A stretch of 64,000 bases of DNA from contig NZ_CP095743.1 in NCBI RefSeq assembly GCF_022049065.2, positions 3,549,001 to 3,613,000 of the forward strand. Reading direction: 5' to 3'. Of this stretch, positions 39,729-49,368 are shown piece after piece (the stretch's first letter is position 1; every line of letters begins with the position of its first letter). This stretch comes from Niallia sp. Man26 (GTDB lineage: Bacteria > Bacillota > Bacilli > Bacillales > Cytobacillaceae). The translations under genes and the position numbers were made by a program. The notes beneath the pieces are model-generated. The model had not been told where the DNA came from, made no database searches, and saw nothing but the letters and a program-made list of their open reading frames with translations.

Positions 39729-39920
39729 ATGATAACGAGAAAAGATAATAAGGAGAGTATGAGCGCGCTGCTGCAAGATATTGAATCGTTGAAGCTGAAG
39801 CTGATTAAATCAGGCAGCGATAAAGGACTTAATGATCCGGGAACACTTCAGATCAGTGAACAGCTTGATACGTATATCGTCAAGTATCAGCGGCTCGCTG
39901 CCCAGAAATCAGCACTATGA
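39729..39920 (+). CDS. Spo0E-like aspartyl-phosphate phosphatase
   Basis: 63 residues, all helical, with the family motif 'SEQLDTYIVKYQ' (SxxLDxxI) near residue 43. Spo0E-type proteins remove phosphate from Spo0A~P or related response regulators and so delay sporulation. TAGGAG precedes the ATG. Single gene. Confidence 0.85.
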   Translation: MITRKDNKESMSALLQDIESLKLKLIKSGSDKGLNDPGTLQISEQLDTYIVKYQRLAAQKSAL

Positions 39921-40053
39921 CTAAAGCCAAGCCGTAGTATGAGAAGCTGCCCCCTATGGACGGAAGCTTATCCGGCTTGCTATGCCTGCGGTGTCAGCAG
40001 AATGCAACCACAGATACTCTCTTAACAGCTTTTAGCGTTATCTCCTTAATAAA

Positions 40054-40080
40054 AACCGGCCTTCGTAATGGTGGCCGGTT
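40054..40080 (-). terminator. Intrinsic terminator of the homoserine dehydrogenase gene
   Basis: Minus strand: AACCGGCC pairs with GGCCGGTT around an 11-base loop, followed by TTTATT. Confidence 0.75.
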
Positions 40081-40086
40081 TATTCT

Positions 40087-41103
40087 TTACCGATATAAAT
40101 TAAGCATGTCTTTAACAGCTGCCGCTGCTGCTCCTCTAGGATGGGAAGCGCCGCCAATACAGCAAATCGTACCCATTTCTTCTGTGTGAAACAAGATGCC
40201 TTTGTTTGTTCCTTTCACATTAATCAGCGGGTTATCTGCAAAAATAACTTCAGGCTTTACTTGAATAGACACTTTGCCATTGATGGTTCTTGCACTGGCG
40301 ACAAGCTTAATATCATTGCCGTTTATTTTAGCATATTGCATATCGCCCTTTGTTACCTTTTCAATGCCTTCAATGCTAATATCCTTTAACGTCCATGTTT
40401 TATTAAACAGACCGTTTGCGAGCAGCAGTATTTTGCAGGCACTGTCATATCCTTGGACGTCAAGTGCTGGGTTTGCCTCGGCAATCCCTTTATCTTGGGC
40501 CAGCTCCAGAGCCTTCTCAAAGGAAAGATTAGCATCTGACATACTTGTTAAAATGAAATTAGAGGTGCCGTTCAGGATGCCTTCTATCCCGGTAATCTGA
40601 CTGCCTGCGAGACTGTATTCACCAATATCCAGAGTCGGAAGAGCTGCAGCTGTTGCGCCGCTGTATTTGATGCGGCAGCCGTTATTGTCAGCAAGCTGCT
40701 TCAATTCAGGCAAAGCATGAACAAGCGCGCCTTTGCTCACTGAAATAATGTCCATATTCTCCTTTAAAGCAGCTTTTATATAGGTCAATGCCGGTTCACC
40801 TGTTTCCAGATTGGTTGGGGAGCATTCAATCAATACGTCACCTTTCATTTGCGCTGTTGCCAATGGCACCTGCTTGTATTGGGCATACTGCTTGAGAGCT
40901 TGTGATCCTTTGCCGAAGGACAGCAATGTTTCTAAGTCTAATCCAGCTTCCTCGTAAATCATTCCTTGTGACCCGATAATGCCAGTAATTTTGCTAGAAA
41001 AACCATAGGTATCCTGATATCTCTTATTGTGCTCCTTAATTATCTTTACTATTTCCTTCGCAACCGTTCCGTACCCTGTTATGATTATTTTTCTTTCTTC
41101 CAT
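40087..41103 (-). CDS. Homoserine dehydrogenase, short form without ACT domain
   Basis: 338 residues. The NAD(P) loop 'ITGYGTVAKEIV', 'SKGALVHALPELKQL', 'LNGTSNFILTSM' and 'KGIAEANPALDVQGYDSACK' are the dehydrogenase signatures, with the catalytic Lys in the last. It reduces aspartate semialdehyde to homoserine for threonine and methionine. The C-terminal ACT domain of B. subtilis Hom (about 430 residues) is missing, so threonine feedback may be absent. It stands alone, not with thrC/thrB, and may be a paralogue. The RBS before the ATG is not conspicuous. Confidence 0.85.
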   Translation of the reverse strand: MEERKIIITGYGTVAKEIVKIIKEHNKRYQDTYGFSSKITGIIGSQGMIYEEAGLDLETLLSFGKGSQALKQYAQYKQVPLATAQMKGDVLIECSPTNLETGEPALTYIKAALKENMDIISVSKGALVHALPELKQLADNNGCRIKYSGATAAALPTLDIGEYSLAGSQITGIEGILNGTSNFILTSMSDANLSFEKALELAQDKGIAEANPALDVQGYDSACKILLLANGLFNKTWTLKDISIEGIEKVTKGDMQYAKINGNDIKLVASARTINGKVSIQVKPEVIFADNPLINVKGTNKGILFHTEEMGTICCIGGASHPRGAAAAAVKDMLNLYR

Positions 41104-41202
41104 GGCAGATCCTTCCCTCGTTTCTTGTTCAGCGTTTTTTTACTTTATTCTTGATGAAAGAGTATTTATCCTTTTTTCCTTTTATAAAATCCTTTTGAAA
41201 CA

Positions 41203-41229
41203 GAAAAAAAGGCCCGCAGCTGCAAGCCT
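41203..41229 (-). terminator. Intrinsic terminator of spoVR
   Basis: Minus strand: AGGCTTGC and GCGGGCCT pair with two G-U pairs around AGCT and are followed by seven T. Confidence 0.75.
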
Positions 41230-41245
41230 CCCGAATATTTCCCTC

Positions 41246-42661
41246 TTATAGATACTTGCGGTGCAATGCCTTTCCATCATAGGTGTACAGCATATTTTTG
41301 TCCTCAACAATCGTTTCCATATGAACATTTCTGCCCCAAAGCTGATGTATATATGGAAGAACCTTTTCCAAATACTTAAGGTCCAGCTCAATCCCCTCAT
41401 AGCCATGCTTTAAGTACAGCTCGCCGTTCTTTAAGTAATCGCCGTCATTAACAGTGATATAAGGAAAGCCTCCATTGACTCTCATGCTGACAAGCTGATC
41501 TCTTACCTGTTCCCAGCCTTTATCAACAATTTTGTATTCTCTGCCTTGCTTTTGGAATAAATACATGTCTTCCCTTGTTACTAAATCCTTCGTTAAATAG
41601 TTCCGCAAAAAGGAAATATCGGATTCAATTTCTCTGACCTCAAACATCTTCTCTCTGCCTGAGTTTGGCTTAACGCCTCTCTTTTTCATTTCCTCTGTCG
41701 GATTATTGTAACGCTCTTCAATGTCCTCAAATATCTTCAGACCAAGATAATAAGGATTAATTCCCGTTTTTGACGGCTGCACAACACCTGCGTTCAGCTT
41801 GGCGAATTCAATAGCCTCTGAGCTCGTTAAATCAAGCTCCCGAACGATTCGCTGATGCCAATAGGAAGCCCAGCCTTCATTCATAATTTTCGTTTCAAGC
41901 TGTGGCCAGAAATACAGCATTTCTTCTCTCATCATTGTTAAAATATCACGCTGCCAGTCTGTCAGCTCTCTGCTGAAGCTTTCGATAAACAGCATAAGAT
42001 CCTTTTCAGGCTGTGGAGGAAATTTCTTAATGATTTTCTTTTTTTCCTTCTTTGGCTTATTGCGGGAATCCAAGCCCCATAAATCATCATATGGCGTTTC
42101 TACCGTTTCTTCCACTTCCTCAAATTCTACATCATCCATTGTCCAAGCAAGCTTCGGTCTCATTAAGCTTGGATCGATATGCTCTTCAATGGCAAGAACT
42201 GCATCAAGAAATGTTTCCACTTCATGCTTGCCATACAGTATTTCATATTGGCGGACACGGTCGGCAGTGGCTGCCATGCTTTCAACCATTTCCCGCTTCG
42301 TATTTTGAAAGCGGACATTGTTCTTAAAGAAATCACAATGAGCCAATACATGGGCAACAATCAGCTTATTATTGATAAGTGAATTGCTGTCGAGCAAAAA
42401 AGCATAGCAAGGATCAGAATTAATCACAAGCTCATATATTTTAGACAAGCCTAAATCATAATGAAGCTTCATCTTATGAAATTGCTTGCCAAAGCTCCAA
42501 TGGGAAAAACGTGTAGGCATGCCGTAGGCGCCGAATGTGTAAATGATATCTGCAGGACAAATTTCATACCTCATCGGGTAGAAGTCCAACCCAAAGCCAG
42601 TGGCGATTTCTGTAATTTCTTCGATGGCGTATTGAAGTTCCTTTTGCTCTACTTCATTCAT
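41246..42661 (-). CDS. spoVR: SpoVR-family protein
   Basis: 471 residues, typical SpoVR length. The start at 42661 follows GGGAGA; six earlier codons are in frame but without a site. Family landmarks are '[33 protein letters not shown]' (split), '[13 protein letters not shown]', '[12 protein letters not shown]' and the C-terminal '[19 protein letters not shown]' (split). SpoVR is needed for a normal spore cortex in B. subtilis. The metal-like His/Glu pattern ([14 protein letters not shown]) suggests a metalloenzyme-like fold; the reaction is unknown. Single gene. Confidence 0.9.
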   Translation of the reverse strand: MNEVEQKELQYAIEEITEIATGFGLDFYPMRYEICPADIIYTFGAYGMPTRFSHWSFGKQFHKMKLHYDLGLSKIYELVINSDPCYAFLLDSNSLINNKLIVAHVLAHCDFFKNNVRFQNTKREMVESMAATADRVRQYEILYGKHEVETFLDAVLAIEEHIDPSLMRPKLAWTMDDVEFEEVEETVETPYDDLWGLDSRNKPKKEKKKIIKKFPPQPEKDLMLFIESFSRELTDWQRDILTMMREEMLYFWPQLETKIMNEGWASYWHQRIVRELDLTSSEAIEFAKLNAGVVQPSKTGINPYYLGLKIFEDIEERYNNPTEEMKKRGVKPNSGREKMFEVREIESDISFLRNYLTKDLVTREDMYLFQKQGREYKIVDKGWEQVRDQLVSMRVNGGFPYITVNDGDYLKNGELYLKHGYEGIELDLKYLEKVLPYIHQLWGRNVHMETIVEDKNMLYTYDGKALHRKYL

Positions 42662-42800
42662 TCCGTTCTCTCCCTTCACCGTCTTAAATTAATGTATGAG
42701 CGAAATCGCAGAATGATGAGTTATTTCACTGTTTTTAAAAAGTGGAAAAAAATTCTTGCAAGCAATTACTCAAAAAAATATTTTGCCAAACTAAAGAAAA

Positions 42801-42831
42801 AAGCCTGCAAAGGATTGCCCTTTGCAGACTT
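42801..42831 (-). terminator. Intrinsic terminator of the PBP gene
   Basis: Minus strand: AAGTCTGCAAAGG pairs with CCTTTGCAGGCTT and is followed by TTTTC. Confidence 0.8.
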
Positions 42832-42836
42832 AACGT

Positions 42837-44843
42837 TTATTCGAGGATATTTTTGACCTTTTTCACAACATGACTAGAACCGCCCTTATTTTGGACACCT
42901 TCAATCATCATCGCCACAAGCATATCCTTATCTTTCTTATCATATGTCACATACCAGCCGTTTTCTGTACCCTTTTCACCTTGCTTTGCTTTCAGCTCGG
43001 CAGTACCCGTTTTCCCAGCAAGCGTCATACCGTTGATTTTGCCAGCATGTGCTGTTCCACTTGGACTGTCGATTACTTGCTGCAAATCATCTGAAATTGT
43101 ATTAGCAGTTGCACTGCTCATGATGCCTTCCTTCCAGACCTTGCCCTTTTCTTCGTCTTGAAGAAGGATTGGCTTGATTAAGTTGCCGCCGTTAACAAAC
43201 GGTGTATATGCTGCTGCAAGCTGAATAACGCTTGTTTGAACCTGGCCTTGGCCATAGCCTGAGTCAGCTAACAGAATATCACTATCCAGCTTGCCGATCG
43301 TTGCTTTCGTAATTGGATATGCATAATCAAACTCTTCTTCAAAACCGAATTTCTTCAGCTCTGTTGTATATTTATCTTTGCCCATATCTAATGCTGTCTG
43401 CGCAAAGTAAATATTATCACTGTACAGCAAGGCATCAGCTAGATTAACAGGTTCACTGCTAGTATGCACTCTCGTTACATAATAGTTGCCCCATGATTTG
43501 TCTTTTTGCCATTGCTTTGTCGTAATTTTGCGTTCCTGCTCTGGTGTGATGACACCTTCTGTTAAAGCTGCCGCTGCCACAACCGGCTTCAGCACAGATC
43601 CTGGTGCATATGTGTTCTTAAAGCGGTTCGTGTAAGGCTCCAGCTTATTATTGTTGTACTCTTCTTGTTCAGAAATTGTCAGCCCTGCAACCACCTTGTT
43701 AGGGTCATAAGACGGACTGCTGACAAGGGCCATCGTTTCCCCTGTAGTCGGATTGATTGCAGCAGCTGCTCCTGCTTCTCCGTCCATTTCATCATATATT
43801 TTCTTTTGAAGCTCGCCATCGATAGTCAGCTTGATGTTCTCACCATTTTTGACTTCTTTTTCGGCGAGAGTGACACTTGTGCCATCGACCTTAGAAATCG
43901 AAATTGTCGCGCCGTTTTCGCCTCTCAGCTTCTCTTCATAAACTTGCTCCAAGCCTCTTTTTCCAATAACATCAGAGCTTGAATAGCCTTTGCCTTTTTG
44001 CTCTTCCAGCTCTTCGGCAGTAATGTTGCCAATATAGCCGATTAAATGAGCTGCAGCTTCTCCATATGGATAAATTCTGCCTGCAACATCCTGCTTCTGA
44101 ACACCTGGAAGGGCAAACAGTTTCTCAAGAAATGCTTGATCGCCTGTTGCCAGCTTCTTAATTGGCACAAACAGGTTTGGCTGTACCCAATCTGCACTTA
44201 AAGCCTTTTCAATTGTTTCCTTTTTAATATCCAGCAATTTCGCAAGCTCTTCTACTTCTGTTGTCTGATTTTCCATTTGTTCAGGCACAAGACCGATTTG
44301 ATAAATGATGCCATTCATCGCCATTGGATTTTCATAAACATCAACAATAGCTCCCCGTTCTGCAGGAACCGTTTCTAATGAAACTTTATCCTCAGCACCT
44401 AAATCGGCAAAGATATACGTTGTATCCCAATCTATATACCAGTTTTCTTCTTTATCGCGCTCTTCTTTCACAAGCTTCGCAGCCTTATCAAAGCTGATTT
44501 CTCCTGCCATACTGTTCATTTTAGCTGTGAAAGGAATCTCTGCAGTCTCTTTTTTCTTATTATCATCCTTTTCATCTTCTGACAGCTTTTTAGCAGAAAC
44601 ATTCAAATCTTTGATTTCCAAATCACTGTATAATTTCTCATAACGAGAAACATAACCTTCCTTTGAAACTGACTTCTTCGCTTCGGAAGACAGATAGCCG
44701 TACATTTCATCAAACTTCTGGTCATTCCACAGCTTTATGTATTGGGAAAGCCTATCATCCGGGGTAGGCTCATCATTATTGCATCCAGCCAATATTACAA
44801 TCAGAATCATCGGCAATAGCCATAATAGTTTCTTCATTCTCAT
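42837..44843 (-). CDS. pbpC: Class B penicillin-binding protein, PBP3/PbpC-like lipoprotein
   Basis: 668 residues. A signal peptide with lipobox LAGC (Cys at about 21) makes it a lipoprotein. Then comes an NTF2-like MecA_N domain (about 30-150), a PBP dimerisation domain (about 160-320) and the transpeptidase domain (about 350-668), with SVLK near 413 (catalytic Ser), 'YSDN' near 470 and 'KTGTAEL' near 610. It cross-links peptidoglycan outside the membrane. The layout equals B. subtilis PbpC and the MecA group, which can have low beta-lactam affinity. ATG at 44843 follows GGAGGGGAGA; a second ATG two codons on is possible. Confidence 0.9.
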   Translation of the reverse strand: MRMKKLLWLLPMILIVILAGCNNDEPTPDDRLSQYIKLWNDQKFDEMYGYLSSEAKKSVSKEGYVSRYEKLYSDLEIKDLNVSAKKLSEDEKDDNKKKETAEIPFTAKMNSMAGEISFDKAAKLVKEERDKEENWYIDWDTTYIFADLGAEDKVSLETVPAERGAIVDVYENPMAMNGIIYQIGLVPEQMENQTTEVEELAKLLDIKKETIEKALSADWVQPNLFVPIKKLATGDQAFLEKLFALPGVQKQDVAGRIYPYGEAAAHLIGYIGNITAEELEEQKGKGYSSSDVIGKRGLEQVYEEKLRGENGATISISKVDGTSVTLAEKEVKNGENIKLTIDGELQKKIYDEMDGEAGAAAAINPTTGETMALVSSPSYDPNKVVAGLTISEQEEYNNNKLEPYTNRFKNTYAPGSVLKPVVAAAALTEGVITPEQERKITTKQWQKDKSWGNYYVTRVHTSSEPVNLADALLYSDNIYFAQTALDMGKDKYTTELKKFGFEEEFDYAYPITKATIGKLDSDILLADSGYGQGQVQTSVIQLAAAYTPFVNGGNLIKPILLQDEEKGKVWKEGIMSSATANTISDDLQQVIDSPSGTAHAGKINGMTLAGKTGTAELKAKQGEKGTENGWYVTYDKKDKDMLVAMMIEGVQNKGGSSHVVKKVKNILE

Positions 44844-45060
44844 TCTCCCCTCCTAGTATAAGCGTACCATTTTTTACACTTAAATTAAAAGAATATTACA
44901 ACAGCACCACTTAATTTTCTTACAAATATCAGCACATCGCCTTTTTCTTGCCATATTTCATATTTCATTATAATTTATCCTGTCATTTTCTTGAAATATA
45001 TTTTCCTTAATAAAGGAAAAATGTTAGATTAGAAAAAAACATAGAAATGCAGGTGGAAAA

Positions 45061-45450
45061 ATGAAGGCGGTCATATTATTTGATGGTGTCTGCAATCTTT
45101 GCAACAGTGCCGTTCAATTTATCATTAAAAGAGACCCTGCCGCTTATTTTACCTTTGCACCTTTGCAGGAGGAAAAAGGCAAGGAGCTTCTCACTCCCTT
45201 CAAAAAGGACCTCACGATAAATAGTGTCATACTTATTGAAAATGGTAGGCTTTATGAAAAATCAGCTGCTGCTCTTCAAATCTGTCTCCATTTACAGGGA
45301 GCTTGGAAGCTTGCCTATATCTTTAAAATTATTCCCTCATTCATACGGGACCCAATCTATGACTATGTCGCTAAAAATCGCTATAAATGGTTCGGTAAAA
45401 AAGATCATTGCATGCTCCCGACAAAGGATACAAAGCGGCGGTTTCTATAA
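45061..45450 (+). CDS. DCC-family (DUF393) thiol-disulfide oxidoreductase-like protein
   Basis: 129 residues. The family signature 'LFDGVCNLCNSAVQFI' with DGVCNLC (DxxCxxC) at the N-terminus gives the name DCC; a thioredoxin-like fold follows. B. subtilis YuxK is the standard relative. A redox role is assumed from the CxxC pair. AGGTGG precedes the ATG. Single gene. Confidence 0.85.
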   Translation: MKAVILFDGVCNLCNSAVQFIIKRDPAAYFTFAPLQEEKGKELLTPFKKDLTINSVILIENGRLYEKSAAALQICLHLQGAWKLAYIFKIIPSFIRDPIYDYVAKNRYKWFGKKDHCMLPTKDTKRRFL

Positions 45451-45461
45451 GCTAATGCAAA

Positions 45462-45486
45462 AAGGCCCCTGTTCATCAGGGACCTT
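45462..45486. terminator. Bidirectional terminator
   Basis: AAGGCCCCTG and CAGGGACCTT enclose a five-base loop between the DCC gene and the convergent response-regulator gene; T runs on the minus side. Confidence 0.7.
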
Positions 45487-45505
45487 CTTATATATGCATG
45501 CTTTA

Positions 45506-46213
45506 TTACAGAAACTGCTCAATCCAGCCAGCTCTTTTCGTATTTACGTAATAGACGTTGACCGGTCTGCCGATGCTGCCATATGTCAGCCTTACCTTGA
45601 TAATATCTTGCTCGTTAAGGAAGTTCAGGTATTTTCTTACTGACACCCTTGATATCTGTGTTTCATCTGCGATAATGTCTGTTGTGAATTCCTGTTCAAG
45701 CTGTGCTTCTATCGCATCCCAGACAATTTTGAGCGTTTCCTTCGTCAAGCCTTTCGGCAGCTCTGCTTTTGCAGCCTTTTGGTCTCGGTTAAGGATCTGT
45801 TCATCAAGGAAGCTCTGGCTGACTTTCGTCTGCTCCTTCATAAATTCTTTCTTTTGAGCGTAGTTCATTAATGACTCTTTAAAGCGTTCAAATTTAAAAG
45901 GCTTAATTATATAGTCAACAGCTCCTAATCGGAGGGCTGCCTGAATATGCTCCATGTCAGATGCGGCTGTGATTAAAATCACATCCATATTTTCATTTAG
46001 CTCTCTTATATAAGAAAGGAAATCCAGTCCGCTTTTTCCGGGCATAAACACATCCAGCAGCACTAAATCAATACTTTCTCTCTTAATTATCTCTATCGCT
46101 TCGTCCACTTGGCTGGCAACGCCGCCGATTTTAAAGCCATTCAGCTCTTGTAGAAATTGCTTATTAAATTCGGCTACCATTGGATCGTCTTCTACAATCA
46201 ATACAGAAATCAA
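45506..46213 (-). CDS. Response regulator of the CitB/DcuR/DctR type
   Basis: 235 residues. Receiver domain at about 1-120 with 'IVEDDPMV' (acidic pair), 'LVLLDVFMPGKSGL' (phosphorylated Asp), 'ITAAS' (Thr) and 'DYIIKPF' (Lys). The C-terminal helix-turn-helix (about 170-235) is the type found in CitT/MalR/DctR ('ISRVSVRKYLNFL'). It overlaps the upstream kinase gene by four bases. These systems sense C4-dicarboxylates, citrate or malate and switch on a transporter, but no transporter lies near. Confidence 0.88.
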   Translation of the reverse strand: MISVLIVEDDPMVAEFNKQFLQELNGFKIGGVASQVDEAIEIIKRESIDLVLLDVFMPGKSGLDFLSYIRELNENMDVILITAASDMEHIQAALRLGAVDYIIKPFKFERFKESLMNYAQKKEFMKEQTKVSQSFLDEQILNRDQKAAKAELPKGLTKETLKIVWDAIEAQLEQEFTTDIIADETQISRVSVRKYLNFLNEQDIIKVRLTYGSIGRPVNVYYVNTKRAGWIEQFL

Positions 46214-47808
46214 CTTCCGTTTTCCTCCTTCATATAGGGAATACTTGCTTTAAATGTCGTCCCTTTATTAAGGACGCTTTTCACTTCAATCGTTCCACAC
46301 ACCTTGCGCAAGCTTTCACCGACTAAATAAAGACCAAAACCTCGATTTTCTCCCTTTGAGGAAACCCCTTTTTCAAAGATATGAGCCTCTTCTTCCTTAG
46401 TCATGCCTTTCCCTGTATCCTTCACTATCATATCTATCATTCCGTTGGTCATTTTAAGCTTTAGTTCAATTTCTTTATCCGAACTAGTCTCCACTGCATC
46501 TAAAGCATTATCCAACAAATTCCCTAATATTGTGATGATTTCAAAGGAAGCAGCTGCAGTCAATTCAGGAATAACGGTTAGAACGGATATTTTCAAGCTT
46601 GCGCCCTTTTCTCTTGCATAGCTGAGCTTACCAAGCAGAAGGCCCGCTATGACTGGATCCTTTATGTTACTAGTAATGGCAGAAATATCTCCGCTTTGCT
46701 GATCGACAATGTCATCAAGATATTCCTTCAGCCTGTCGTAATTTTTCATATGAAGCATGCCGATAATAACTTGCATGCGGTTCATAAATTCATGGGATTG
46801 TGCCCGCAATGCTTCTGCATAGGTTTTCACACCAGAAAGCTGATCGGACAGTTTTTTTATTTCTGTTTTGTCTCTGAAGGTGAACAACGCACCCACAATT
46901 TTATTATCGACCTTAACCGGCACCCTGTTTACAAGGATGGTCGTGCCATTGATAATCTGTTCTTCATCAAGCTGCGCTTCACCTGTTTCTAATACAAGGT
47001 CGAGTTCCTTTGAAGGAATATAACTGCTGATTGGCAGGCCGATTGGATTCGTATTTAATCCTAGTTTATGTAAATAATCGATAGCAGACTGATTGACGAG
47101 GGTGATATTTCTTGCCATATCAACTGCTATAATGCCCTCTCTGACAGAATTAATGACTGCACTTCTTTCCTGCAGCAGTTTAGCAATAGCAGCCGGCTCC
47201 ATGTTAAACATCACTCTTTTAATATATTTTGCCAGCAGATAGGCGCCAACTATTCCTGCCAGCAATCCGAGCAGGGACCCGTATACAATAATCCACTTCC
47301 CTTCAGCCAGCACTTCATTGACTTTAGCAAGAGAAATTCCGACTGCTACAACTCCGATTTGTTTGCCTTCCTCTGAATATACAGGAGTAAATGCCCGCAT
47401 CGACTTTCCTAGTGTACCTTTTGAAACACTAGTCTGTTCATTCCCTGACAAAGCCTTCACCTCATCTCCACCCTTGAACTTCTTTCCTATCTTTTGGACA
47501 TCAGGGTGAGTGAGGCGAATTCCGTTCATATCAAGAATAACAACAAACTCCACGCCATTATCTAGCTGAATTTCCTTCGTATATGCCTGAATATGATTCT
47601 TTGCTTCTTCGTCTCCTTCAAGAGCATTTTGAACAATTTCTGTTTTCGCTACAATTCTAGATATAGTTAAAGCCTTTTCCTCCAGGCTGTTTATTGTATG
47701 ATTATTAATCAAATTGCTGATCAGGATATCTGTCATTAATAAGGAGAAAATAACCACTGCACTGATAAGTGTCATAATGGTAGCAAACAGGCTCCATCTT
47801 TTTTTCAT
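46210..47808 (-). CDS. Sensor histidine kinase of the DcuS/CitA type
   Basis: 532 residues from an ATG at 47808 with TTGGGAG upstream; the open frame goes 76 codons further without a site. Two membrane helices (about 11-32 and 175-195) flank an extracellular sensor domain of PAS/Cache type ('GVEFVVILDMNGIRLTHPDVQKIGK', split), then a cytosolic PAS (about 215-310) and the kinase core with His in 'QSHEFMNRMQVI' and ATP motifs 'NLLDNALDAV' and 'DTGKGMTKEE'. The ligand of relatives is citrate, malate or fumarate. Coupled to the response regulator by a four-base overlap. Confidence 0.88.
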   Translation of the reverse strand: MKKRWSLFATIMTLISAVVIFSLLMTDILISNLINNHTINSLEEKALTISRIVAKTEIVQNALEGDEEAKNHIQAYTKEIQLDNGVEFVVILDMNGIRLTHPDVQKIGKKFKGGDEVKALSGNEQTSVSKGTLGKSMRAFTPVYSEEGKQIGVVAVGISLAKVNEVLAEGKWIIVYGSLLGLLAGIVGAYLLAKYIKRVMFNMEPAAIAKLLQERSAVINSVREGIIAVDMARNITLVNQSAIDYLHKLGLNTNPIGLPISSYIPSKELDLVLETGEAQLDEEQIINGTTILVNRVPVKVDNKIVGALFTFRDKTEIKKLSDQLSGVKTYAEALRAQSHEFMNRMQVIIGMLHMKNYDRLKEYLDDIVDQQSGDISAITSNIKDPVIAGLLLGKLSYAREKGASLKISVLTVIPELTAAASFEIITILGNLLDNALDAVETSSDKEIELKLKMTNGMIDMIVKDTGKGMTKEEEAHIFEKGVSSKGENRGFGLYLVGESLRKVCGTIEVKSVLNKGTTFKASIPYMKEENGS

Positions 47809-48260
47809 TACTTTTTGCTCCCAACAGGTTTTTTTCCTATTATAGCAGAATGAGGCAGCATGCAATAATGAATGGAACCAGCACCTTTGAAGAGTAAATG
47901 GGGGGAGAATTAATTCACATAAAAAAAGACCGCTCTCATAAAGAAAACGGCAGAAAATTGGAGATAAAAGGACTACTCGTAAAACAGATAAATGGGGTTT
48001 AATAGAAACCGATAAGGTTCTATTAAGTATGCTCAATTAAGATTTTATCTTGCTCTCCTTTTAAAGAAGGCGTAGGTGGGCACTTCTTTAAATAGCAAAA
48101 TATTCTTAATATATTGCGGTAAAATCTATTAAATCATATTATATAAATAGATGTATTCGTGATTATGACTGATAACGAGTGATATAGCTCTTTTTTTAGG
48201 CTTTTTTACATGCATGCGCACAAAAATATAACTTTAGGAATATTTTTAGGGAGTGATCAA
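47809..48260. other. Divergent intergenic region between kinase and PlcR-like regulator
   Basis: About 450 bases with no convincing gene. TTAATAGAA-A-CC (47999-48010) pairs with GGTTCTATTAA (48016-48026) around GATAA with one bulged base, giving a possible operator or transcript hairpin. AAGATTTTATCTT follows at about 48038. AT content rises toward the regulator. No PlcR-box-like palindrome was found. Confidence 0.35.
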
Positions 48261-49157
48261 TTGGATTTTTCAGCTGTTGGAGAGAAAATAAAGGAATTGC
48301 GAAAACAGGTAGGACTTTCACAAAAAGAACTTTCCCACAATATTTGCACACAAGCGCAAATTAGTAAAATTGAGAAGGGAGAGGTCCTGCCGCTTTCATC
48401 CACATTGTACTTAATCTCACAAAGGTTAGGAATAGACGTGAACTATTTCTTTGATATCGGCACAACTCCAAGACTCGATTACGTTATCGAAACAAGCAGA
48501 CAATTAAAAGCTGCCCGACGAAATACAGACTATGAAACAATCAAGCAAATCGTTGAAGCGGAAGAGAAAAACCCACTGTTTACACGCAATAAGAGGCATT
48601 ATCAAATCCTTCTATGGCATAAGGCCATATATGTCTATGAGGTAGATAAGGATTTCCCTAAAGCTCTAGAGTTGATTGAAGATGCCATCGCCTTAACATT
48701 TGAAAAGATTTTCACCGAAAAAGAGATTGAGATCTTTATCAGCAAAGGAATATTTCACTATGAAGAAGGATTACTAGAGGAATCCTTGCAGATTTATTAC
48801 AAGGCCTTATCCTATTTGCAAAAAATACCTCATTTGCAGGATGAGACAATTAAAAGCCGATTGTACTTCAACATCGCCAAAGCACTTACAGACTTGAATG
48901 AATACGAGTCTTCCATTTCCTATTGTAAAGAAGGTATCGATTGGGCTATTCAAAAGGACAACCTATACTTACTTGCCCATTTTCACTATCATATCGGCTA
49001 TAATTATGAGCAACAGGAGAATTTCAAGCTTGCCAGCAATTATATGAAAGAAGCACTTGTTATTTTCCACTTAGTAAAGGATAGCCGATATACAGATTAT
49101 ATTCAAGAGAAGATAGACAGATGGCAAGAGGAGCATAATGACAGGCTGACCGATTAG
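48261..49157 (+). CDS. PlcR-like RRNPP regulator (HTH plus TPR)
   Basis: 298 residues from a TTG at 48261 with AGGGAG ten bases upstream; the frame is open 17 codons earlier. An HTH_3 domain at about 5-60 ('IKELRKQVGLSQKELSHNICTQAQISKIEKG', split) is followed by five or so helical TPR repeats (about 75-290). This is the layout of PlcR, NprR and other regulators that respond to an imported signalling peptide. I found no small secreted peptide gene directly downstream, where it would usually be. The next gene, a cell-wall endopeptidase, may be a target. Confidence 0.82.
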   Translation: MDFSAVGEKIKELRKQVGLSQKELSHNICTQAQISKIEKGEVLPLSSTLYLISQRLGIDVNYFFDIGTTPRLDYVIETSRQLKAARRNTDYETIKQIVEAEEKNPLFTRNKRHYQILLWHKAIYVYEVDKDFPKALELIEDAIALTFEKIFTEKEIEIFISKGIFHYEEGLLEESLQIYYKALSYLQKIPHLQDETIKSRLYFNIAKALTDLNEYESSISYCKEGIDWAIQKDNLYLLAHFHYHIGYNYEQQENFKLASNYMKEALVIFHLVKDSRYTDYIQEKIDRWQEEHNDRLTD

Positions 49158-49188
49158 GAAATCCCTATTTGGCGCCTGTCTTTTTTAT
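49140..49188 (+). terminator. Terminator of the PlcR-like gene
   Basis: GACAGGC and GCCTGTC pair over a wide loop and are followed by TTTTTT. The stem overlaps the last codons. Confidence 0.6.
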
Positions 49189-49368
49189 TTTAGACACTTT
49201 TCCTCCTATTCCCCGTAATATGTTTAACAGACCCTAAATTAACCATGATTAATTTCCTATTTTTGCTTCTTCAACCCTATTTTTCTATGAAAACGGGTAC
49301 TATAGACCGATACGTTATGATAAGATAGTTTTAGATAATTATATTTTTTTGGGAGTGAGTGTAAAAAA

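Noticed and set aside
41104..41245. Riboswitch or T-box leader upstream of homoserine dehydrogenase
   Set aside because: The gap is only about 140 bases, contains the spoVR terminator, and shows no conserved leader motifs.
49200..49368. Sigma-D promoter for the LysM-NlpC gene
   Set aside because: A GACCGATAC stretch resembles the sigma-D -10, but no TAAA lies 15 bases upstream, so the call is too weak.
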